The notes: generated by a model from the letters alone, not told the origin. Counted from the stretch's first letter, positions 1 to 10,188 are shown. The stretch is 38,669 bases of DNA from Nitrososphaerota archaeon (GCA_021163925.1 JAGGTD010000056.1:1-38669); one strand, 5' to 3'. Numbers and translations are program-made.

Positions 1-46
1 CGCTCTAATTAGTTGCTGAATAAAAATAAGAGGGTGTAGAGTTGTT

Positions 47-2044
47 TCAGCGTCTCCTCTTTATGGCTGCCACCACTGCAACGATTGCCAAAGCCGTTAA
101 GATGATATATCCTAGGTTTTTCTGAATCAATATCACTACTATGGCTGGCTCATTCATCGAGATGATCTCGCCGCCTACAGGGGGCTTGCCTGCGGCGCCG
201 AATGGTGTTCCCGTGAGGTCTGCGAGACTCGGTGTTGTGTCGTCCCCTATCTTCGCCCAGATATAGTTCTCTCCCGTATTCACGCCCGTATCAGAGCATG
301 GAATCCAGGCCGATCCATCCCACCAGTACAGCATTAAGCTACGCTCATCCAAGCCTAGAGCATTTATCTCCGCATCGGTGTAATGCTTCCTGATCTCGAG
401 CTCGGTTAATCCGCCGACATCCGGGACGTAGACGTCTATGTAGTTGCCTATATCTCCTGTGAAGGTTGCTCCAGGATTAGATGTGTAGGTTGCGACGTAA
501 ACAGTGGCTGAACCGGTAACATAAACTTCCACATTAGAATCGGGGAATTCCAGCAACTCATTGGTTCCATACTTGCTTGAAACTACCGTTATTGGAGCGG
601 TGAGCCAAGGATCAAAATCAACATTATCACTTACAGGATCGCCGCTGCCGGGGCCAACACCGCTTGGACCGCTTGAGTCGCCCCACCAGTTTTTCTCGGC
701 ATTAACAACACCAACATATTCATGAACCCACACTCCATACTCGGGGTTTCCTTCAATATTATTGAAATTGATTTTGATTTCATTGCTTGTAGGACCTATC
801 CAGACGCCATACCCCCAGTTTGAGATGTCATTTCCTTCAATGATAGCATTGACCGTGCCAGCGCCATATTCAGATCCAATTGAAACTCCCTCACCATAGC
901 CAGCACCGGTTAGATCGTTGTTCTTTATGGTAACGGTAATGGCAGCATTTTCATCCCATGTCACAGCACCTGTACCAGCAATATAGGAAAGACCAGTGAG
1001 GCCGGTTGCATCTATCGTGTTGTTCTCGATAGCCACATTGTATGTTCCAGAATTTGCTTGGGCAACAATACCGGCTTGACAGTTGGTTACCTTGTTATCT
1101 GTAGCGGTTCCGCTTGAATCGTAGAATAGAATCCCGCATGCTTCATAGTCTGTACCTGTGTAAGCTATATCTGATACTGTATTTCTCATTACAGAGCCGG
1201 TTGCTCCGAAGCCAACTTGGATGCCATTTTGAGCTACATTAGCTATAGGTCCAGAGCCAATAATGTTATTATCATGTATATTGACTGTAAGGCTCCGAAG
1301 CCAACTTGGATGCCATTTTGAGCTACATCAGCTATAGGTCCAGAGCCAATAATGTTATTATCATGTTATATTGACTGTAAGTCCCTCGTAATTGGCTGTA
1401 ATTCCGTTTTTGTAGAAATTCAATATTGTACATCCTTTTACTTCTACGTTAGATTCTTTACCCATAGATGAAATGTATATAGCAATGCCATCGGCTATAT
1501 TAATTCCATCTACGGTAACAGAATCAATTGTTCCATTAACACCACGATACAGTATGCCGACGAACCTGTTGGCTCCGCTTGGCACAGAACTGATTTCTGA
1601 GCCATCTATCTTCAGATTCTTTATTGTCGCATTTGCATTGGCCACAACTATAGCAGCGGTGTTATCAGAACCACCATATTTTCTGCTGAAAAGCGTGAAG
1701 TTATCGGCAGTAGATGGTTTTATGATTGTTGTATCGCCTTGGCCTTCAAGCGTCAACGGCTTGTCGATGATGACCTGCTCATCATATATCCCCTCCGCCA
1801 CGTGCACTATACCGCCCTCAGCTACGGCATCTATGCCTTCTTGAATAGTCTTAAAGTGCGTTGCATCATACCAATCTGAAGGAGCATCATCGTCAACCCA
1901 AACCTCAGATGGCATCCCATCTGCTAGGACCTGAACCACTGACACGCTTAATATCCCAAGCAGTAAAACCACGATCAAAACTATTCCAAGAACTCCACCT
2001 GCTACATTGCATAAGCGGCTCCGTGACCTCGACAAGAAGCCCAT
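47..2044 (-). pseudogene. Parallel beta-helix (NosD/CASH-like) membrane-anchored surface protein, split by an internal tandem duplication
   Basis: Minus ORFs 1361..2101 (signal/TM, VWVDDDAPSDWYDATHFKTIQEGIDAV..., beta-helix start) and 47..1189 (beta-helix, C-terminal TM + KRRR) lie in the same frame. They are separated by stop codons inside duplicate copy 2 (1292-1381). Preferred start at 2044 (MGFLSRS), preceded on the minus strand by GGAGGGAGGAGA. Whether it is a true pseudogene or an assembly error is open. Confidence 0.7.
1203..1381. repeat. Tandem direct repeat, 89-bp copy (1203-1291) and 90-bp copy (1292-1381)
   Basis: The copies differ only by T/C (acatt vs acatc) and one extra T (catgtatattg vs catgttatattg). 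Confidence 0.97.
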
Positions 2045-2451
2045 TCTCCTCCCTCCGGGAGACGGATATTTATTGGAACGAGAGAATATAAGAATATCCA
2101 TTCTAGAAGCACAAATATTTATTGATCTCTATCAGCCCTCCAGCCTTTCCTCAAGTCGAGAAATGCGTGAATGCTTGGCCAAGAATCCGTGATAATCTTC
2201 CGACCCTATGGCAGCGAGATCACCTCGGCAAATCAACCTATATATCGTCCACAAGCTGATCCTCGGCTTCCCACCTCCAAAGGGGAGAGCCTCAGATCAA
2301 GCGCTTGAGAATATAGGCTTAACTTGAAAGACCTTCACCCTAAAACTCCGAAGATCGCTTGACCATAAAAATGGTGAGGTTGGGGTTTAGTTCCTCGGCT
2401 TTAAAATCTTTGAAATCAACGTTATTAAGGCTTTAAAACAGGTCTTAGACG

Positions 2452-3600
2452 ATGGCCAAAGTCGCTGTGATAGGTGGTGGGCCTGCCGGCTTGCTCGCCG
2501 CTAGAGAGATATGTAGGCGGGGCTTGGATCTCCACGTCTTTGAGGAGGATTCGGAGATAGGCTCGCCCGAGCGATGTGGAGGGTTGTTGAGCTTAAGTGG
2601 TCTGGAAAGGATCTCCGCCCCAAAGCCCATGAAATACGTTCTAAACCTCATTAGAGGAGCCATATTCCACTCACCCTCAGGCCACGAGTTTAAACTCGAT
2701 GCTAGGAGATGGGTTGCAGCGGTGATAAGCAGAAAGGGGTTCGATCGAATGCTCGGTGAAGAAGTTGAGAAGATGGGTGGAGAGATCTCATGTGGGGTGA
2801 GGGTGAGGGATGTGGAGAGAATTGGAGAGAGCTTTGATCTCGATCTCGGCGATAAGAGATTTTCCGCAGACTGGGTCATCGATGCTGAGGGGATGAGCTC
2901 CAAGCTCATGAGAAAGATTCTTGAATCCTCTACCGATAGGAAGAGATGGATTCCGATAATCCAGCTAACCGCTCAAGGGCATGGACTCGACCCAAGCTTC
3001 GTCCACCTATACTTCAAGGAATATCTCCCAGACTTCTTCGCATATCTCATCCCACTAAACGAGGAGGTTGGGAGGATTGGGATTGCGACCAAGCTCAAAG
3101 GATTAGAGCTTAGGATGCGTAGATTCATCTCAGAGGAGTTTCCGAGAATCAAAGTCCTCAGAAGAATCTCATATGCGATATATGTTGGGAGGCCGACTTG
3201 GACCGAGCTAAATGAGAGGTTCATACCGGTTGGAGACGCGGCGGGCCACGTCAAGGCGACGACCGGGGGCGGGGTGATCATGGGAGGCTTGATATCGATG
3301 AACATGGCCTCAGCCCTATCCGAACTCGAACTAGGAAATGATCCGAACGGTTATGTGAGGGAGGCGAGGAGGGTTTATCGAGAGCTTAAGGAGATCTTCC
3401 ATCTTAGGAAGCTCATCGAGAACATCCCTATCAAATTCTATGACGAGATCTTCAAGCTCGCCGATGAGACGTCGATCGGAGATTATTTGAGGAGGTTTGG
3501 GGATATGGACTTCCAATTAACTTCCTTGAAGAAGATCGTCCATTCTCCGAGGACGATGATGAAGATAATCTCATCTATCCTCCTAAGCCTTCTCAAATAA
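2452..3600 (+). CDS. Geranylgeranyl reductase family flavoprotein
   Basis: N-terminal GGGPAGLLAAREICRRG Rossmann motif, RCGG, and VGDAAGHVKATTGGGVIMGG motif typical of the GGR family. Confidence 0.85.
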   Translation: MAKVAVIGGGPAGLLAAREICRRGLDLHVFEEDSEIGSPERCGGLLSLSGLERISAPKPMKYVLNLIRGAIFHSPSGHEFKLDARRWVAAVISRKGFDRMLGEEVEKMGGEISCGVRVRDVERIGESFDLDLGDKRFSADWVIDAEGMSSKLMRKILESSTDRKRWIPIIQLTAQGHGLDPSFVHLYFKEYLPDFFAYLIPLNEEVGRIGIATKLKGLELRMRRFISEEFPRIKVLRRISYAIYVGRPTWTELNERFIPVGDAAGHVKATTGGGVIMGGLISMNMASALSELELGNDPNGYVREARRVYRELKEIFHLRKLIENIPIKFYDEIFKLADETSIGDYLRRFGDMDFQLTSLKKIVHSPRTMMKIISSILLSLLK

Positions 3601-3633
3601 CTTATATTATGGTCTAGGCCGGTAATCTAAGAG

Positions 3634-3813
3634 ATGAGCGAGCAGATAGTCCTACCGCTCTGCACCTCGTGTAGGAGGCCGATAGATCCGCATGAGCGAG
3701 CTGTGAGCTTCCCATGCCCGAACTGTGGGAGGGTTAGGATCTGGAGATGTGAGAAGTGTAGGGAGCTCGCGAGGCCATATGTCTGCCCATCATGTGGTTT
3801 TAGGGGGCCTTGA
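3634..3813 (+). CDS. Small zinc-ribbon protein (HVO_2753-like), 59 aa, not in the supplied ORF track
   Basis: MSEQIVLPLCTSCRRPIDPHERAVSFPCPNCGRVRIWRCEKCRELARPYVCPSCGFRGP*; four CxxC knuckles; immediately upstream of aEF-1beta. Confidence 0.85.
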   Translation: MSEQIVLPLCTSCRRPIDPHERAVSFPCPNCGRVRIWRCEKCRELARPYVCPSCGFRGP

Positions 3814-3816
3814 AGG

Positions 3817-4083
3817 ATGGCCAGGGTAGCCATGCTCTTGAGGATAATGCCTGCGGATCAAGACGTAGATCTAAACAACTTAATCCAGAAGATCAAGGAG
3901 GGCCTTCCAAGCGGGTTCGAGTTAAGGGATGCGAAGATTAAGCCATTCGCCTTCGGGATGTCCGTCATCGAGGCCATGTTCACCCTACCCGAGGAGGAAG
4001 GGGCGTCTGCGAGGCTCGAGGAATACCTTAGGGGATTCGAGGATATTCAAGAGATAAATGTCTTAATGAGCACGAGGCTCTAA
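3817..4083 (+). CDS. ef1b: Translation elongation factor 1-beta (aEF-1B)
   Basis: MARVAMLLRIMPADQDVDLNNLIQKIKEGLPSGFELRDAKIKPFAFGM...; length and motif typical. Confidence 0.9.
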   Translation: MARVAMLLRIMPADQDVDLNNLIQKIKEGLPSGFELRDAKIKPFAFGMSVIEAMFTLPEEEGASARLEEYLRGFEDIQEINVLMSTRL

Positions 4084-4161
4084 CCTAATAAACCTAAGCC
4101 ACGCATAGTTGAACTCTGAACGGCTTTGGCTTAAATAGTGGTCTCATAAAGGATTATTCAG

Positions 4162-6336
4162 ATGAAGGTTAGGGAGCTGAGGTTGAGGGTCGCTGAAGCA
4201 CGGCAAAGAGACGTCGGATATGGTATAGCGAGGATAGATAGAGAGGTTGGAGCGTCAGCCGGATTCCAGACCGGAGACATGGTCGAGATAAGGGGTAGGA
4301 AGATAGCGGCCGCAACCCTCTGGCTAGGATACCTCGAAGATGAGAAGGATGTGATCAGGATAGACGGATATATCAGGAGCAACGCAGGAGTCTCGCTAAA
4401 CGATTGGGTGACGGTTAGGAAGGCGAACGTGAGGGAGGCTCAACTAGTCGTATTGGCGCCGGTGAGCTCCTCGATAAGACCTGATGAGAACTTCACGAGG
4501 CTCGTTAAGAGCAGGTTGATAGAGTATCCGCTCGTCCAGAAGAACATAGTCCCAGTCCTATTCTTCGGAAACCTATTCACCTTCGCCGTCATCCAGACAA
4601 GGCCATCCGGGATAGTTAAGATAACCCCGAAGACAAAGCTCGTCATCCACAGCAAGGTTGTCCAAGAGAGGGCGTTTAGGACGAGTGTAACCTACGAGGA
4701 TATTGGAGGACTGCAAGAGCAGATCCAGAGGATAAGGGAGATGATAGAACTCCCACTAAGATATCCAGAGCTATTCCAGAAGCTTGGAATAGATCCGCCG
4801 AAAGGCGTCTTGCTCTATGGCCCGCCTGGATGCGGTAAGACCTTGTTGGCTAAGGCGGTCGCGACCGAGGCTGAGGCGAACTTCATCCTGATAAATGGCC
4901 CTGAGATCATGAACAAGTATTATGGCGAGACCGAGGCGAGGCTTAGAGAGATCTTTAGGAAGGCGGAGGAGGAAGCTCCATCGATAATATTCATCGACGA
5001 ACTCGACGCCATCGCTCCTAAGAGAAGCGAGGTGACGGGAGAGGTTGAGAAGAGGGTTGTGGCCCAATTACTGGCCCTAATGGATGGCCTCGAGTCAAGG
5101 GGTCAAGTAATAGTTATCGGCGCGACGAATAGGCCGAACGCCCTCGACCCTCGAGGCCATCCATTAGGGCCAGTAATTGGGCCACAACAGATAGGGATAC
5201 CCGACAGGAATGGGAGGAAGGAAATCCTCCAAATACATACTAGGGGCATGCCCTTAGCGGAGGACGTTGACCTCGATAAGCTCGCCGAGATAACTAGAGG
5301 ATATACTGGAGCGGATCTAGCAGCGCTATGCAGGGAGGCGGCGATGAAGGCGATTAGGAGAATTCTGCCGAACATAGACTTCAGCGAGGAGAAGATCCCA
5401 CCCGAGATCTTGGATAATCTAGTCGTGGTCATGAAGGACTTCATGAACGCCTTCAAGGAGATAACGCCGACAGCTCTAAGAGAGGTTGAGATAGAGGTTC
5501 CAAACGTTAGGTGGGAGGATGTTGGAGGGCTTGAAGATGTTAAGCGGAGGCTTATAGAGGCGGTTGAATGGCCCCTAAAGTATCCCGAGAAGTTTGAGAG
5601 GCTTGGAATCAAGCCTCCTAAGGGCATATTATTATACGGCCCGCCTGGATGCGGTAAGACCCTGCTCGCGAGGGCGATAGCGACTGAGAGTGAGGCGAAC
5701 TTCATCTCGGTAAAGGGGCCTGAGATATTCAATAAGTGGGTCGGCGAATCCGAGAAGGCGATAAGGGAGATATTCAGGAAGGCTAGGCAAGCATCCCCAT
5801 GCATAGTCTTCTTCGATGAAGTCGAGTCGATAATATCGAGGAAGGATATGATTGACGACTCATCCGGAGTCGCGAACAGGGTTGCAAGCCAATTCCTAGC
5901 CGAGATAGATGGGATAGAGGAGCTCTCAGATGTCATGGTTATCGGCGCGACGAATAGGCCCGACCTAATGGATCCAGCCGCCCTAAGACCTGGAAGATTT
6001 GATAGGCTGATCTACGTCCCACCGCCGGATGAGAGGGGGAGATATGAGATCTTGAAGATCTATACGAGGAAGATGCCCCTATCACCCGATGTATCCTTGA
6101 AGGAGCTTGCCTCCAGAACCGAGGGATATTCGGGAGCGGATCTAGCGGCTCTCTGCAGGGAGGCGGCCATGAACGCTCTTAGGAGGAGTCTCGACGCGGA
6201 GTATGTCTCGAAGATCGACTTCGAGGAGGCTTTGAAGATCGTTAAGCCCAGCATCTCCCCGCAGATGATTAAGGAGTATGAGAGGGTTGGGGAGCTATTG
6301 AGATATCATGAGAGGCAGCTGACCATGATAGGTTGA
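4162..6336 (+). CDS. Cdc48/VAT-type AAA+ ATPase (N-D1-D2)
   Basis: Two Walker A motifs ([30 protein letters not shown]) and two Walker B. D2 retains [10 protein letters not shown]1 has [13 protein letters not shown] where ALRRPGRFDREIE-type sequence is expected. Confidence 0.95.
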   Translation: MKVRELRLRVAEARQRDVGYGIARIDREVGASAGFQTGDMVEIRGRKIAAATLWLGYLEDEKDVIRIDGYIRSNAGVSLNDWVTVRKANVREAQLVVLAPVSSSIRPDENFTRLVKSRLIEYPLVQKNIVPVLFFGNLFTFAVIQTRPSGIVKITPKTKLVIHSKVVQERAFRTSVTYEDIGGLQEQIQRIREMIELPLRYPELFQKLGIDPPKGVLLYGPPGCGKTLLAKAVATEAEANFILINGPEIMNKYYGETEARLREIFRKAEEEAPSIIFIDELDAIAPKRSEVTGEVEKRVVAQLLALMDGLESRGQVIVIGATNRPNALDPRGHPLGPVIGPQQIGIPDRNGRKEILQIHTRGMPLAEDVDLDKLAEITRGYTGADLAALCREAAMKAIRRILPNIDFSEEKIPPEILDNLVVVMKDFMNAFKEITPTALREVEIEVPNVRWEDVGGLEDVKRRLIEAVEWPLKYPEKFERLGIKPPKGILLYGPPGCGKTLLARAIATESEANFISVKGPEIFNKWVGESEKAIREIFRKARQASPCIVFFDEVESIISRKDMIDDSSGVANRVASQFLAEIDGIEELSDVMVIGATNRPDLMDPAALRPGRFDRLIYVPPPDERGRYEILKIYTRKMPLSPDVSLKELASRTEGYSGADLAALCREAAMNALRRSLDAEYVSKIDFEEALKIVKPSISPQMIKEYERVGELLRYHERQLTMIG
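5056..5188. repeat. Exact 39-bp inverted repeat (arms 5056-5094 and 5150-5188, 55-bp spacer) inside cdc48
   Basis: gttgtggcccaattactggccctaatggatggcctcgag versus ctcgaggccatccattagggccagtaattgggccacaac. Confidence 0.98.
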
Positions 6337-6614
6337 AGGATATGAAGAGGGCTGGTAAGAAGGCGGTTAAACATATTTCGAGGCCTGGAAGCGAGGCTTA
6401 CTCGAGGATAGTTGAGGTCTTGGAGAAGCTTGGGGGAAAATCCCTAGAGCTAAACCTACTCGAAGAGCTTAGGAAGCGTGGAATAGATCTAACCCTTCCA
6501 GAGCTTAGACACATGTTGATGAGGCTTGAGATAAGGGATAAGGTGAGAGTCTTGAGCTTGGATGCTGAGCGGAAGGTCGTGGAGCTCATCAAGAGGGAAG
6601 AGGTAGAGCACTAG
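6333..6614 (+). CDS. Conserved hypothetical, possible winged-helix protein
   Basis: 93-aa ORF overlapping the cdc48 stop by 4 bp; helix-rich, wHTH-like sequence. Confidence 0.55.
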   Translation: MKDMKRAGKKAVKHISRPGSEAYSRIVEVLEKLGGKSLELNLLEELRKRGIDLTLPELRHMLMRLEIRDKVRVLSLDAERKVVELIKREEVEH

Positions 6615-6722
6615 AATTGGTTAGAGCCATTGATCTAGGCTCGTAACCCCCCTACTCTTCTTGTAGAACACTAGAATTGGTTAGAGCCATTGATCTAGGC
6701 TCGTAACCCCCCTACTCTTCTT
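6603..6722. repeat. Tandem direct repeat, 2 x 60 bp with one mismatch
   Basis: gtaga[g/a]cactagaattggttagagccattgatctaggctcgtaacccccctactcttctt at 6603-6662 and 6663-6722. Confidence 0.98.
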
Positions 6723-7715
6723 CAACGCCGACTTGAGCTCGTTCAAAGCCTTCTCAACCCTATTCTCGGAGAAGTCGTGCTCATAGCAGAGCATGCTCTT
6801 AATCCCATCATAGTCGGGCTCACTCCACACCACCTCAAACTCCTCAGTGACACTCGGTTTTAGGAACAGCTCTCTAATCTCGGCTGGATCTCTCTCCAAG
6901 CTCTTCCCCAACGCCTTCAAGACCTTCTCGGCGGAGCCATACTCCTTAACCAGCTTTAACGCCGTTTTAGGCCCAACTCCCTTAACCCCCTCACAGTAGT
7001 CCGTTCCAACCAAGATTCCAATATCTATCAATTGCTCCCTCGTGATCCCGAGAGAGTCTAGGAGCTTATCCAAGTATATTATCTCGGGCTCGACCTCGAC
7101 ATACTCCTTCCTCCCAGGAAGCTTCCTCCTCCCAACTATCGAGAGATTCCTGACGAGTCTAGGGGATCCGAAGAGGAGGGAGTCGAAGTCCTGTGATCCA
7201 GAGGCGTAGGCGTCTCCACGTCTAACAAGATATGCCGCCTGAGCCTCTCCCTCGCTTGGAGCTTGAACTATCGGAACCCCCATGAGCCTCAATAACCTCT
7301 TCGAGCTCTCGACAATGAACTCGTTTAGGGTCGCCGCCTGCTTCGCATACTTCTGAGCCTCCTCGATCCTACCCTCCGCCAAGGCCATCTCATAGAGCTT
7401 CGCGGCCTCAGCCCTCCTCTCCTCCCTCTTCTCAACGGTCTTCATCTTGAGTTCTGGAGGCCTCCCATCGTAGACGAATATCGGCTTGATCCCGAGCTTC
7501 ATGAAGTTTATTGTCCTGAAGAAGACTCCGCTTAGATGGCTGGTGATCCTACCTCTCCTATCCATGAGAGGTCTCCCATCAGGACCCCTAATTATCGTGA
7601 TGAACTGGTAGAGGATGTTGTAGGCGTCGAGGGCGATCGCCTTACCTGCTAGGGCTTCGAGGCTTATCTTCTCCATCGCCTCTGGAGGAATTATATCCCT
7701 AAGCTTAACCCCCAT
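6681..7715 (-). CDS. fen: Flap endonuclease 1
   Basis: MGVKLRDIIPPEAMEKISLEALAGKAIALDAYN...; GTDYCEGVKGVGPKTALKL H3TH; C-terminal GVTSLDQWL PIP-box-like end. Confidence 0.95.
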   Translation of the reverse strand: MGVKLRDIIPPEAMEKISLEALAGKAIALDAYNILYQFITIIRGPDGRPLMDRRGRITSHLSGVFFRTINFMKLGIKPIFVYDGRPPELKMKTVEKREERRAEAAKLYEMALAEGRIEEAQKYAKQAATLNEFIVESSKRLLRLMGVPIVQAPSEGEAQAAYLVRRGDAYASGSQDFDSLLFGSPRLVRNLSIVGRRKLPGRKEYVEVEPEIIYLDKLLDSLGITREQLIDIGILVGTDYCEGVKGVGPKTALKLVKEYGSAEKVLKALGKSLERDPAEIRELFLKPSVTEEFEVVWSEPDYDGIKSMLCYEHDFSENRVEKALNELKSALKKSRGVTSLDQWL

Positions 7716-7764
7716 TCTCCCAACTGAGTAAACCTCACGCCATGTATAAATACTCTGATCGCGG

Positions 7765-8964
7765 TCAAGCCGACTTCTCCATCCAATCCAAGAATTCTTT
7801 GGTTGAGGTGAAGGTCTTGACGAAGGTGTCGTTCGCCACCATCTTTATTCTCGGGTTAGCCATCTGTCCTCTCCAATGGTTAAGCCAGAGGGCCACGGCG
7901 TCTTCAGCTTTCATGAACTTGTAAGCCTTTCCCTCGATGCCTGAAGCCTTCATATAGACTAGTTCGGCGAATCCATTCTCCATCAAAAACTCTTTCCCCT
8001 CCCGCCTTATCGCGAGCGGGTTCAGCCAAACCCTATACCTGTTTAACCCCCTATTCATAGACATCTCCAAAAGCATCCTCGCATCAGTCACATAGGCTCC
8101 AGCCGGATCCAATACCATGATCTTATTCCCATGCTTGTATATGGTGGCCACGTGGCACGTTCCGTCGCAGATATAGACTAGGTAGATTTGCTCGTCCTCT
8201 CCGAGAACTGCCTTGAGCATCGCATAGGTTAGGGTTGCTAGGTCTTCGCAGTCTCCACCTCCTCTGGCAAGAGTCTCATTTGGCAGTGAGAGGAAGTCTT
8301 GATGCGACCTCAATTCATGGTCGGTTAGGTATTGATGGAAGTCGTCGTCCAAGTATTCTAGATTTAGCATGATCCACTCAAGAACCTTCTTAGCCTTGAC
8401 CTCAGGAGGGTTTTCAGCTCTCAAGCCGAGCTCCCCATAAACCACATCCTCGACCATCGCCGGGCTCGCCTGTCTCAACATGTCCGGTATTCGATCACTT
8501 GGGGTGAGGATCCTGTCTGAGATCTCCTTCAACCCTCCCTTAATCCTTGGAAGAATTACCTCCATCTCAGAACACTTTGACACCAGGTCCCTGTACTTCT
8601 CCTCCAACTCTTCATATCTCCTCTTCGTTTCATCGAGCTGGAGCTTAAGCTTCTCATAACTATCGGTGAGCCTGCTATAATTCTCCTTCAGCTCGCTGTT
8701 CTCCTCGGAGACCACCTTCAACCTCGATAAGGCTTTTCGATAATCCTCTTGAAGTCCCTCATATCTGTCCTTAAGAGAGCCGTATCGACCGTACAAATCC
8801 GTATAGTTTGCTTTGAGCCGATCATACTCACCCTTGAGGCGATGGTAGCTGTTATACAGGTTCATGTAATCTGAGCTTAGAACCTGATATTGGAGGCATG
8901 AGAAGATGAGGAGTACTGCCAAGATGCAGGCGATCGTCGAGGCCGTGATCGTGCCCCAGCTCAT
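7765..8964 (-). CDS. Membrane-anchored coiled-coil protein with transglutaminase-like domain
   Basis: N-terminal TM, long YxxLKxxYxxL coiled coil, then RGGGDCEDLATLTYAML...H...D typical of a transglutaminase-like core. Confidence 0.75.
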   Translation of the reverse strand: MSWGTITASTIACILAVLLIFSCLQYQVLSSDYMNLYNSYHRLKGEYDRLKANYTDLYGRYGSLKDRYEGLQEDYRKALSRLKVVSEENSELKENYSRLTDSYEKLKLQLDETKRRYEELEEKYRDLVSKCSEMEVILPRIKGGLKEISDRILTPSDRIPDMLRQASPAMVEDVVYGELGLRAENPPEVKAKKVLEWIMLNLEYLDDDFHQYLTDHELRSHQDFLSLPNETLARGGGDCEDLATLTYAMLKAVLGEDEQIYLVYICDGTCHVATIYKHGNKIMVLDPAGAYVTDARMLLEMSMNRGLNRYRVWLNPLAIRREGKEFLMENGFAELVYMKASGIEGKAYKFMKAEDAVALWLNHWRGQMANPRIKMVANDTFVKTFTSTKEFLDWMEKSA

Positions 8965-9012
8965 AACAACCTCCCTCCCTAATGATATATCACATCGGAT
9001 AATAAGGTTGAT

Positions 9013-10074
9013 TCATCCACACTTAACCTTGAGGTCTAGGACTATCGTGGATTTCCGCGGGGCTATCTCCATAACCCTCCTCGCATAAAATATATCCACA
9101 TCGAATCCTAGGCCTCGAACCTTCTTCAAAACCGTCTCACGCGCATCCTCAACAGGATCTCTTCCGACGCCAACCAAGTATAGATGTATTATTCCATTTT
9201 GCTTGGTCTTTTCTAACGCTAAGTCGAGGTAGTTTATCGAGCTGTGCGGGAGGTCCATTATCACCCTGTCAAACTCCTCATGAATCTGTTTGAGAACTTC
9301 CCTGCAGTCTCCCAGGATCGGCTTCACCCTATCCTCAACCCTGTTCAGCTTAATGTTCTCTAACATGAGCTTATATGCTTCGGGATTCAATTCTATCGCG
9401 ACTATGGTTGCGGTGGGCTGCTTCCTCGCTATGAGTATTGAGAACGATCCTATTCCGGCGAACATGTCTAAAACCTTCTCGCCCTCTGAGACCGATCTTG
9501 CAACCCTAATCCTCTCACCAGACATCCTAGGATTGAAGAATGCCTTCCTCAGGTCCACTCGATAAACGCATCCATGTTCTCGATGAATCGTCTCGAATCT
9601 GTTTAAGCCCGCGATAATCCTATACTCCCTCAACCTATACGCTCCCCTAGTCGCCCCCTCCTTCGATAAGACCGTTTTTACTCTTGGATGTAGCTTCATG
9701 AGAGCCTCGGCCACAAGCTTCTCATAGGGCTTAAGCTCATGCGGGATCTCGACCAAGATTATGTCCCCGATTAGGTCGTAGGATGAGGGGAGGAGGTCGA
9801 GTAGCTCTCTTGGAAGCTTGTTTGAGAGGATCTCCTCTAAGCTCTTCGGCCTCTCCGGCCTCTCCTCGAAGTCCGCGGCCACCACGGATACATTAAGCTC
9901 TCCGAGGATATCGTCAACCTTTTCCTGATCTTTTAGGGGAAAATAGATGAATCCATTCCTCTCGAAGGGCTTTAATCTGGGATTCAGGATGTCGAGCTTT
10001 AGAAGCCTCTTCCTCACCTCTTCAGCCCTATTCTTCTCAACCCTCGCCGCCCAACACCTGACCCCCTTATCCAA
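9013..10074 (-). CDS. trm5: tRNA (guanine(37)-N1)-methyltransferase Trm5-type
   Basis: SAM motif VLDMFAGIGSFSILIAR, VIMDLPHSS motif, N-terminal D1-like region. Confidence 0.88.
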   Translation of the reverse strand: MDKGVRCWAARVEKNRAEEVRKRLLKLDILNPRLKPFERNGFIYFPLKDQEKVDDILGELNVSVVAADFEERPERPKSLEEILSNKLPRELLDLLPSSYDLIGDIILVEIPHELKPYEKLVAEALMKLHPRVKTVLSKEGATRGAYRLREYRIIAGLNRFETIHREHGCVYRVDLRKAFFNPRMSGERIRVARSVSEGEKVLDMFAGIGSFSILIARKQPTATIVAIELNPEAYKLMLENIKLNRVEDRVKPILGDCREVLKQIHEEFDRVIMDLPHSSINYLDLALEKTKQNGIIHLYLVGVGRDPVEDARETVLKKVRGLGFDVDIFYARRVMEIAPRKSTIVLDLKVKCG

Positions 10075-10188
10075 GCTCTCCCAGGATTCCTGGACATCTT
10101 AGGATTTAGAGATCGTGTTCGAGCTAGATGATCGAGTTATAGTTTATTAGTTCGGCTACTGAGGCGTAGGCGAGAAAGTTGAGCGGCG

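Noticed and set aside
1473-1844. Plus ORF opposite the beta-helix gene
   Set aside because: Sense beta-helix pattern is clear on the minus strand; the plus translation is an antisense artefact.
2195-2275. gtgataa ... ctga in the 350-bp intergenic region 2102-2451
   Set aside because: Imperfect C box, spacing too long, no internal boxes.
2445-2909. Minus ORF antisense to the geranylgeranyl reductase
   Set aside because: Shadow ORF; the sense strand carries clear family motifs.
5103-5936. 277-aa minus ORF antisense to cdc48
   Set aside because: Antisense shadow ORF of a clear AAA+ gene; Ser/Ile-rich low-information translation, produced by codon bias.
10110-10170. Possible C/D box sRNA (gatgatc ... 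ctga) upstream of the PINA-like gene
   Set aside because: C box matches poorly and no D'/C' pair is present; more likely a promoter region (ttatagtttatta).
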